From Gammaproteobacteria bacterium (GTDB lineage Bacteria; Pseudomonadota; Gammaproteobacteria; UBA9214), in assembly GCA_020027635.1 (NCBI GenBank), contig JAHKKL010000006.1, forward strand, positions 1 through 17,668: a stretch of 17,668 nt of DNA, in the 5' to 3' direction. Made by a program: the position numbers and the translations under genes. A model generated the notes under the pieces. It was not told where the DNA came from, did no database searches, and saw only the letters and a program-made list of their open reading frames with translations. Within the stretch, counting starts at the first letter, position 1. Each line of letters starts with the position of its first letter. This document shows, piece by piece, positions 5,332 to 11,603 of this stretch.

Positions 5332-7593
5332 ATGGCAGAGAAAAACAAATACAGTCGACGGGGGGGCGGAAAGGTGGGTTCTGCTGACGCCGAACAGCAA
5401 TCCAGGGCGGACCTCGATGCGAGGGAATATAAATACGTCCTCCATATTTCAAATGACGAACTGGATTTTCTGAACCGTTACCGGGAAATCATTGCGGCGG
5501 GCACTGCAAGATTTGCCGAGGTCCATTATAACTACCTCTTCGATAACCCCGACATCGCTGATGTGCTCTATGCGGATGAGCGCGAGGGAGGGGATGTCAG
5601 CGAGACAATACGCGCTGAACTCGTGTTTATGCTCGATATTTTTTCTGTCCAGGAGGAAGGGAAACGCGAAGCGGCATTGATTCACGCGGGTGAACAACGG
5701 TATGCAAGAGGTATCAAACCGGTCTGGGTCGCCGGCGCGTATCTGATGTTTATGGAATTCCTGCGTGGCCTGATGGCAGAACAGGATATCGCCGCATTGG
5801 TTCGGGAGCGGCTGCAAAACGTCCTCATGAAGTTGTCGTTGCGTGATATCGGCCTGATATCCGAGGGTTACTGGAACGCTGCACTGAATGAGGCCCGGAG
5901 TGAGATGGCCCACGTATGCCGGGAGCATGCAAGTATAGAAAACCTGCTGTCTGAGATTCCGCAACTGCTCTGGAGTGTAGATATCAAGAGCAACCAGGTT
6001 CCCTATGGCAATTACCCATTGCACGCCCTTTATCCGGAAGGGCTCGATGCGCCGTTCCCGTTTCTCAAGAGCACGCATGCCGAAGACCAGCAGTTGCTGC
6101 TGACGGCATGGCAGGAAGCAGTCAACGGCAATATATCTGCCCGTGAGGTTCGGATTTCGTTGGCCGGCGCGCCCGAACACTGGTACCGATTGTCGCTTTA
6201 CCCATCCCTGAACCACCGTGGCCGCCCGGTTCAGGTCCACTGTCTGCTTGAGGATATCAACCATGCCATCAGCGAACGCAAGCAGCTCGAACGGCTGAGC
6301 ACCACAGACAGCCTCACGCATTTGCCCAACCGGACCCTCTGGGCCGATCACCTGAGCATGGCGCTGGCGTCGTCACGACGGGTGCCCGGTTCTCAGATCG
6401 CCGTGATATCCCTCGATATCAACCACTTCAAGATGTACAACGACACGCTGGGTCGCGATATTGGCGATCTCCTGCTGCAGGAAATCGCCGAGCGTCTCAG
6501 ATCCGTCGTGCGCGAGTCGGATTCGCTCGCCCGTCTCGGTGGTGACCAGTTCGGTATATTGCTCTCGTCCGTTAATGACGCCAGAACCGCCTCGGAACGG
6601 GTCATTACGCAGGTGCTTGACTGTTTCGACGTGCCATTTTCATGTTCGGACAAGCAGCTCTGCGTCAGTATCACCATGGGTGCTGCCTGTTTTCCCGATC
6701 ACGGCACAAACGAGCAAGCGCTGCTCACCAATGCAGAAAGCGCAATGTATCGCGCCAAGCGGAACAGTCTGCCCTTCCAGTTTTTCGATCCGGTCAGTGA
6801 TGTCAGTCCGGTTGAGCAGCTGCGCTACTCGGGCCAGATCAGGAGCGCGCTCGATAACAATGAGTTTGTATTGCACTATCAGCCGCAAGTGGATCTGCGG
6901 ACTTCGAGGATTACCGGAGCCGAGGCATTGCTGCGCTGGCAGCATCCTCTGGAGGGAACCGTTTACCCCAAACGCATTATCCCCGTCGCCGAACAGCTGG
7001 GGATGATATCGCCGATAACCGACTGGGTCCTGATCACGGCGCTGAAGCAATGCAAACAATGGAGCTGCAACGGAACCATGGTGCCGGTTTCCGTGAATGT
7101 CTCTGCGCGGTCGTTCCAGAGTCCACGTCTGGTGGAGAAGATCAAATGGTCCCTGGAGAAAGCGGAGGTGAGCGGGGATTGTCTGGAAATCGAGATCACC
7201 GAAGCAACCCTGATGCTCGACCTGGAACGGGCAGCGGATGTGTTGGCCAGGCTAAGCGACTTCGGTGTAAGCACCGCGATTGATGATTTCGGCACCGGCT
7301 ATTCATCCCTGTCCTATCTGAAGCGGCTTCCTATCCACACACTAAAGATTGATCAGTCGTTCATTATCGATGTCGCATTCGACAATCAGGATATCGCCAT
7401 TGTCCGCTCGATCATCGATCTGGGACATAACCTTGGCTACAAGGTTGTTGCCGAGGGTGTTGAAAGCGGCATGGCCTGGGATATGTTGAATAACCTTGGC
7501 TGTGATTCGGCCCAAGGTTTCCATGTCAGTCATCCATTACCCGAAAAGCACTTCGCCAGCTGGCTGGCAAGGTCATCCGCGTCCCTGATTTAA
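5332..7593 (+). CDS. Globin-like/PAS-like/GGDEF/EAL c-di-GMP signalling protein
   Basis: 753 residues from ATG 5332; a TTG at 5287 would add 15, and neither start has a good ribosome site. Residues about 36-183 resemble the globin-coupled-sensor domain (ISNDELDFLNRYREII; GIKPVWVAGAY). The residue aligning with the proximal heme His is Arg123 (AGEQRYARGI against IGxxHxxIGI). About 200-312 is PAS-like (IPQLLWSVD; WYRLSLYPSLN). GGDEF (323-488) is altered: LDINHFK for LDIDHFK, GR for GH, and GGDQF (403-407), while the inhibitory RxxD (394-397) remains. EAL (500-748) has all expected catalytic groups: EALLRW (531), N589, E621, DDFGTGYSS (651-659), K672, E708 and QGF (728). It is thus a predicted cytoplasmic c-di-GMP phosphodiesterase whose GGDEF domain may be regulatory. 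It lies between fleQ and fleN, both tied to c-di-GMP control of flagella. Confidence 0.88.
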   Translation: MAEKNKYSRRGGGKVGSADAEQQSRADLDAREYKYVLHISNDELDFLNRYREIIAAGTARFAEVHYNYLFDNPDIADVLYADEREGGDVSETIRAELVFMLDIFSVQEEGKREAALIHAGEQRYARGIKPVWVAGAYLMFMEFLRGLMAEQDIAALVRERLQNVLMKLSLRDIGLISEGYWNAALNEARSEMAHVCREHASIENLLSEIPQLLWSVDIKSNQVPYGNYPLHALYPEGLDAPFPFLKSTHAEDQQLLLTAWQEAVNGNISAREVRISLAGAPEHWYRLSLYPSLNHRGRPVQVHCLLEDINHAISERKQLERLSTTDSLTHLPNRTLWADHLSMALASSRRVPGSQIAVISLDINHFKMYNDTLGRDIGDLLLQEIAERLRSVVRESDSLARLGGDQFGILLSSVNDARTASERVITQVLDCFDVPFSCSDKQLCVSITMGAACFPDHGTNEQALLTNAESAMYRAKRNSLPFQFFDPVSDVSPVEQLRYSGQIRSALDNNEFVLHYQPQVDLRTSRITGAEALLRWQHPLEGTVYPKRIIPVAEQLGMISPITDWVLITALKQCKQWSCNGTMVPVSVNVSARSFQSPRLVEKIKWSLEKAEVSGDCLEIEITEATLMLDLERAADVLARLSDFGVSTAIDDFGTGYSSLSYLKRLPIHTLKIDQSFIIDVAFDNQDIAIVRSIIDLGHNLGYKVVAEGVESGMAWDMLNNLGCDSAQGFHVSHPLPEKHFASWLARSSASLI

Positions 7594-7665
7594 GGGGCTG
7601 ACGTATCGCTTACGTGGGTGGTCGCACCGGCCACTGTCGGTGCGGCAGTTCTACTCACGCCCCCT
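7593..7665 (+). repeat. Nested inverted repeats after the c-di-GMP protein gene
   Basis: An inner hairpin of GTCGCACCG (7621-7629) and CGGTGCGGC (7638-7646), 9 bp with one T-G pair and an 8-nt loop, is enclosed by AGGGGC (7593-7598) and GCCCCCT (7659-7665). A small CGTA/TACG pair lies between them. The outer arm begins at the stop codon. There is no T-tract, so it may be an RNA stabiliser or weak terminator rather than a classical terminator. The stretch 7666-7919 shows no recognisable gene. Confidence 0.4.
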
Positions 7666-7919
7666 AGTTCCATTCCCCTATTCGCCGCCATCCGGGGGAT
7701 CCTGCTATGTCCTCTGGAGTCCATGACCCGGGTCGTCGCCGGGCAAATCTTGCCATACGCAGTGGTTTTCATGGCGCCGTTCGATGTGAATCCTGCAAGG
7801 GAGCCAAAAATATGGCGCAATGCGTTGTCCTCTGACCGACATCCTGATAATTATATTAATTCAATCTATACAGTTGGTTATGTATGTCATTCGTGCCCGC
7901 CAGAGACTGTTTTTGAAGT

Positions 7920-7935
7920 TGGTACGCTTGTTGCT
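7920..7935 (+). promoter_or_regulatory. Sigma-54 (-24/-12) promoter of fleN-fliA
   Basis: TGGTACG, 4 nt, TTGCT matches the consensus TGGCACG-N4-TTGCW at 11 of 12 defined positions, with the invariant GG and GC 10 nt apart. The predicted start is near 7946, leaving a leader of about 40 nt to the fleN ATG. FleQ, encoded in the same window, is the natural activator. Confidence 0.75.
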
Positions 7936-7986
7936 GTTTGATAGAACAACGGGATTGTAATGGGTGTGTTCTTAAGGGGGAATTCT

Positions 7987-8874
7987 ATGTTGGTTTCAGA
8001 TTTCAAGCTCGGGTCTCGGCGCTGTCCGCAGACAGCAAGCGGCCATGGTCCGGTAAGGACGATCGCCGTGACGAGCGGGAAAGGCGGCATCGGCAAGACC
8101 AACATTGCCGTTAATCTGGCTCTCGGTATGGCCAAGGATGGCGCTCGTGTCATGCTGCTAGATGCCGACCTTGGCATGGCGAATGTGGATGTTCTACTGG
8201 GCTTGCACGCCAGATCCAGTCTGCTGAACGTACTGCGTGGTGAGCTGCGACTGGAGGAAATCGTCATCCATGGGCCGGATGATCTCATGATCGTGCCGGC
8301 AGCATCCGGCATCAAACATCTGACCGAGCTGGGAACAGCGGAATGTGCCGGTATAGTCCGCGCATTCAGCGAACTGAAACACCACATCGATACCCTGATT
8401 ATCGATACGGCAACCGGGATGTCGGAATGCGTCGCCAGTTTCTGCGCCGCATCCAGCGAAGTCATCGTCATTGTGGGTAATGAACCGGCCTCGTTGAAAG
8501 ACGGCATCGCACTCATCAAATTGTTGCACGCGGAATACGGCGTTGCCCGCTTCCATGTCCTTGCAAGCATGGTGCAGACCGCCAGGGAAGGCGATGAGTT
8601 ATTCGCCAAGATACTCGATCTGCTTGCCGAGAGGCACGATGTGCTCGTTTCCTATACCGGATTCGTACCCTATGACGATGCACTGCACCGGGCTGTGTTA
8701 CACCACCAGGCTGTCGTCGATGCCTTTCCCCGCAGCCGTTCCGCCATGGCGCTGAGAAATCTGGCCAGGCGGGTGGGTGGCTGGCCACGCCAGAATTCCC
8801 CGCGTGGTCACCTTGAATTTTTCATAGAACGCTTGCTTCACCAAAACAACGTCGAGATGGAGGTAACGTCATGA
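7987..8874 (+). CDS. fleN: FleN/FlhG flagellar-number ATPase (MinD/ParA family)
   Basis: The 295-residue product has the deviant Walker A KGGIGKT (32-38) with signature Lys32, switch motif LLDADLGMANVDVLLGL (57-73), Walker B-like DTLIIDTATG (135-144) and the C-terminal PRGHLEFFIERLL that fits FleN. FleN limits polar flagellum number and, in Pseudomonas, binds FleQ and damps its ATPase. The start at 7987 is chosen because AAGGGGGAA lies 5-13 nt upstream; an ATG at 7960 has no ribosome site. A sigma-54 promoter lies just before it. The stop overlaps the fliA start as ATGA. flhF, usually directly upstream of fleN, is not here; its place is taken by the c-di-GMP protein. Confidence 0.93.
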   Translation: MLVSDFKLGSRRCPQTASGHGPVRTIAVTSGKGGIGKTNIAVNLALGMAKDGARVMLLDADLGMANVDVLLGLHARSSLLNVLRGELRLEEIVIHGPDDLMIVPAASGIKHLTELGTAECAGIVRAFSELKHHIDTLIIDTATGMSECVASFCAASSEVIVIVGNEPASLKDGIALIKLLHAEYGVARFHVLASMVQTAREGDELFAKILDLLAERHDVLVSYTGFVPYDDALHRAVLHHQAVVDAFPRSRSAMALRNLARRVGGWPRQNSPRGHLEFFIERLLHQNNVEMEVTS

Positions 8875-9599
8875 AAGGTAATACGGTCACCGTTGAAGTG
8901 AAACTGCAACGTACGAACGATCTGGTCACCCTGCACGAACCGCTGGTCAAGCGTATTGCCTACCATCTGCTCAGTCGGCTACCCCCGAGTGTACAGGCGG
9001 ATGATCTGATACAAGCTGGCATGATCGGACTGATCGAGGCATCCAGAAATTTTGATCCGGAACAGGGTGCCAGTTTTGAGACTTACGCGGGCATCAGGAT
9101 ACGCGGGGCCATGCTAGACGAAATCCGGAGAACCGACTGGACTCCCCGGTCTGTTCATCGCAAGGCGCGTGAGGTCGCCGAGGCGGTACGCCGGATTGAG
9201 AACGAGAAGGGGCGCGATGCGCGCGATGTTGAAGTGGCGCAGGCGATGGGGATCGGCCTGGACGAATATCACAAGATCCTCCAGGATGCGACCGGCTGCC
9301 GCATTTTCAGCTTCGAGGATCCCGGCACCCTGGGTGAGGAGGGATTCGTGGCACCTGACCGTCAGACGAATCAGCCGTTCGACAACCTGCAGAACGATGA
9401 TTTCAAGCAAGGGTTGGCCAAGGCGATCAAGGGGTTGCCGGAACGTGAGCGGCTGGTCATGGCGCTCTACTACGATGAAGAACTCAATCTGCGTGAAATT
9501 GGCGAGATTCTGGGCGTGAGTGAATCACGGGTATGTCAGATCCATGGCCAGGCGCTGATTCGCCTGCGGGCGCGCATGGAAGAATGGCTGAAGGACTGA
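8871..9599 (+). CDS. fliA: RNA polymerase sigma-28 factor FliA
   Basis: 242 residues, normal for FliA. Sigma region 2 is clear: HEPLVKRIAYHLLSRLPP, then DDLIQAGMIGLIEASRNFD and ASFETYAGIRIRGAMLDEIR. TDWTPRSVHRKAREV and the following region-3 helices come next. Region 4 has LPERERLVMALYYDEELNLR with the helix-turn-helix LREIGEILGVSESRVCQIHG (about 201-220). It directs polymerase to late flagellar, motility and chemotaxis promoters; a matching promoter is seen at 2921-2947. The start overlaps the fleN stop (ATGA, 8871-8874), implying translational coupling and shared control from the sigma-54 promoter. Confidence 0.96.
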   Translation: MKGNTVTVEVKLQRTNDLVTLHEPLVKRIAYHLLSRLPPSVQADDLIQAGMIGLIEASRNFDPEQGASFETYAGIRIRGAMLDEIRRTDWTPRSVHRKAREVAEAVRRIENEKGRDARDVEVAQAMGIGLDEYHKILQDATGCRIFSFEDPGTLGEEGFVAPDRQTNQPFDNLQNDDFKQGLAKAIKGLPERERLVMALYYDEELNLREIGEILGVSESRVCQIHGQALIRLRARMEEWLKD

Positions 9600-9635
9600 G
9601 GTGGAAACATCACGGACCAATCCGCCGATACTCTC

Positions 9636-10133
9636 ATGTCACTTCCGGATCATGGCAGCCAGTGGTTTGCACGCCGCAATGGAACCGTGCGCGGTCCTTT
9701 CACGGATGAGCGCATTGAACGCTATATCCTGCTCGGGCGTATCCGGCTGAACGATGAACTGAGCCGGGACCGTGTCAGGTGGCGTCCGGCCAGGGATTAC
9801 CCGGAGCTGTTCCCGAGGGAACTCCTGCAGCTTTCGAGCTGGGAGGATTACCAGAAACTGGTGATGGCACGCATGACGGTTGACGAACGCGTCAGACAGC
9901 GCCGGGTAAAGCGGGAGAAAAACCCGCAGCCTGCCTGCGAAGAGAGACGTAAATTATCGGATCGACGTCATAATGACAGTGACGCCGAATTCTTCAAGTA
10001 TCACCTGATGGACGATTTGCCACGCAACCCGCATGGCCCGAACAACAGGCAAAGCCAGTCGCTGCGGATTTTCCTGCTGGCGACGCTGCTGGTGACACTG
10101 GTTTTTGCCTACTTCAGTATTTCCACAAGGTAA
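9636..10133 (+). CDS. Unnamed GYF_2-like protein with C-terminal membrane anchor
   Basis: 165 residues. Residues about 10-58 resemble the GYF_2/DUF4339 fold: QWFARRNGTVRGPFTDERI, then a GRI turn, then VRWRPARDYPEL. Such domains usually bind proline-rich or other protein ligands. A strongly charged middle follows (DERVRQRRVKREK; EERRKLSDRRH). Residues 143-162 form one hydrophobic segment, four residues from the end, so it is probably tail-anchored with the domain in the cytoplasm. It starts 36 nt after fliA and is likely in the same transcript. No clear ribosome site precedes the ATG, so the start is uncertain. The 3' end overlaps the convergent AMMECR1 gene by 25 nt. I know no named function. 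Confidence 0.7.
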   Translation: MSLPDHGSQWFARRNGTVRGPFTDERIERYILLGRIRLNDELSRDRVRWRPARDYPELFPRELLQLSSWEDYQKLVMARMTVDERVRQRRVKREKNPQPACEERRKLSDRRHNDSDAEFFKYHLMDDLPRNPHGPNNRQSQSLRIFLLATLLVTLVFAYFSISTR

Positions 10134-10744
10134 TCCCGGTCTTTTGCCCTGATCGCAGGCACGCTTGCGGCGAAAGACTCCGTGGTATAGCGCCATACCC
10201 TGATCGATGCCGACCAATAGTCGGCGGCGAGCCCGGCCTTGAGTTTGAGATGACCGAGGAACCGTACCGGTTCCGGTAATGATTCCCACACGGAGGGCAG
10301 GAACGTGCTCCTGAAGCCATGCTCCTGCAGTATCAGGCCATCGATACCCGCTCTGATGTTCGCAAGCAAGGACGCCTCGGAGTCGAAATCAAGCATCTCG
10401 GGTGTGCTTAATACGGAAATCTGAAGGGACAGCGTGGCAAGCTCATTGGTTTGCAACGGCTGGAAACGCGTGTCCCTGAAGGCTGCTGCATAGGCATTGA
10501 GGCTGACGTCCTCAGCAAGGATCACATGGGGCTCAAGCGAGCCAATACAGCCGCGCAGTTTTTCTCCAGCATGCAACGTGACGAAACTTGCCCGTCTGTC
10601 TGACAGTCTGGCGGGGCAGCCGTCGGCGCTGATGGCGGCCGGCCGTCTGGTTTCTAGTCCTGATCGGATGGATTGATAGGCGATGTGTAGGAGTAGTGCC
10701 TGCTCGTCGGTTGTGAGCTCCTGCCGGTTCTCAGTTGAAGACAT
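10109..10744 (-). CDS. amrA: AMMECR1-family protein (AmmeMemoRadiSam system protein A)
   Basis: 211 residues carrying the family hallmark LRGCIG (63-68) within TLHAGEKLRGCIGSLEP. Conserved downstream stretches are SLNAYAAAFRDTRFQPL, LSLQISVLSTPE, GIDGLILQEHGFRSTFLPSVWE and the C-terminal VWRYTTE-like segment. The biochemical role is not established; comparative work links the family with MEMO and a radical SAM enzyme, possibly in nucleic-acid or small-molecule modification. It overlaps the end of the MEMO gene by 14 nt, so the two are surely one operon and probably translationally coupled. Its 3' end overlaps the convergent GYF_2-like gene. The radical SAM partner is not adjacent. Confidence 0.92.
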   Translation of the reverse strand: MSSTENRQELTTDEQALLLHIAYQSIRSGLETRRPAAISADGCPARLSDRRASFVTLHAGEKLRGCIGSLEPHVILAEDVSLNAYAAAFRDTRFQPLQTNELATLSLQISVLSTPEMLDFDSEASLLANIRAGIDGLILQEHGFRSTFLPSVWESLPEPVRFLGHLKLKAGLAADYWSASIRVWRYTTESFAASVPAIRAKDRDYLVEILK

Positions 10745-11516
10745 AGGTGCCGTAGCCGACTACCTGGTCACGCGGGCCGGCGGTGTCTCCCGAGTTGCGA
10801 AGATCAATGGTCTCGGCCGTTAGGGCATGGCGTTTCGCGTAGAGCAGCATGCCGCTGACCGGGTTCCGGCCGCAGGCTTGTCCGTACCCGATCCCGGTGT
10901 GATCAAGCGCTTCGATATGGCGTGATGTGTCGCTATCCATACGCGTGGCCGTTGCGTAATCGTGGTAATGACTCAAGTCGGAACTGATGACGAGCAGGGT
11001 GCCGGGAACCGTTGCCTCCAGTTCCAGCACCTCGCAAACCTCCTCGGCTGTGGCATCACCCACAACGAGTGGGACCAGGGAGAAGTTTCCGAGCGTGACC
11101 TGGAGAAACGGCAGGTGGACCTCCAGGCTGTGCTCGAAGCACTGCGCCTCGTCCAGGATGTGCACCTGGGGAAGGTCGGCAAGCCGACTGATAGCCGCCT
11201 GATCGACGGGTACTTCGCCAAGCGGCGTGGCAAAGGCGGTCGCGCCGGTGGCCGCCAGGCCGGAAAACGCCACGCGGTGGGCCGGGCCGAGCAGCGCGAC
11301 ACGCGTATAGGCGCCGGATGAATTCAGCAGACGCGCGTAGCCCGATGCGGCAACCGGGCCTGAATAGATATATCCTGCATGCGGCACGATCATGGCCTTG
11401 GGCGCTGGCTGGTCGGTACGGGCGTCCTTGAGGAGATCTCCCAGCATGGCGCGCAGCCGCTCCGGGTCGGAGGGGTAGAAGGAGCCTGCAACGGCGGGTT
11501 GACGTGTCACGCCCAT
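10731..11516 (-). CDS. amrB: MEMO-family protein (AmmeMemoRadiSam system protein B)
   Basis: 261 residues. It begins RQPAVAGSFYP, the usual opening of the family, and retains IVPHAGYIYSG (His46), LLGPAHR (His80), EHSLEVHLPFLQ, SSDLSHYHDY and ACGR (Cys214). His46, His80 and Cys214 match the metal-binding His-His-Cys set of human MEMO1. The fold is that of class III extradiol dioxygenases, but the reaction is unknown. It lies 87 nt behind glgB on the same strand and overlaps amrA. A TAGAAT (11525-11530, minus strand) sits close before the start but has no good -35, so read-through from glgB is possible. Confidence 0.93.
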   Translation of the reverse strand: MGVTRQPAVAGSFYPSDPERLRAMLGDLLKDARTDQPAPKAMIVPHAGYIYSGPVAASGYARLLNSSGAYTRVALLGPAHRVAFSGLAATGATAFATPLGEVPVDQAAISRLADLPQVHILDEAQCFEHSLEVHLPFLQVTLGNFSLVPLVVGDATAEEVCEVLELEATVPGTLLVISSDLSHYHDYATATRMDSDTSRHIEALDHTGIGYGQACGRNPVSGMLLYAKRHALTAETIDLRNSGDTAGPRDQVVGYGTYVFN

Positions 11517-11603
11517 GGGTAAATATTCTAGCCTGAATGATCGCCATCGGCAGCAACCCGGTGTATCCCGTCCGGATCAGGCGCGGGTTATGGCGAGCGT
11601 GGT

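Noticed and set aside
7618..7941. 107-codon open frame before fleN
   Set aside because: It covers the hairpins and the sigma-54 promoter, has no ribosome site and no recognisable domain. An opposing frame is also open over part of it.
9624..9631. GCCGATAC, resembling a sigma-28 -10, just before the GYF_2-like gene
   Set aside because: No TAAA stands 15 nt upstream (the nearest is GAAA at 16 nt), and transcription would start at or after the ATG.
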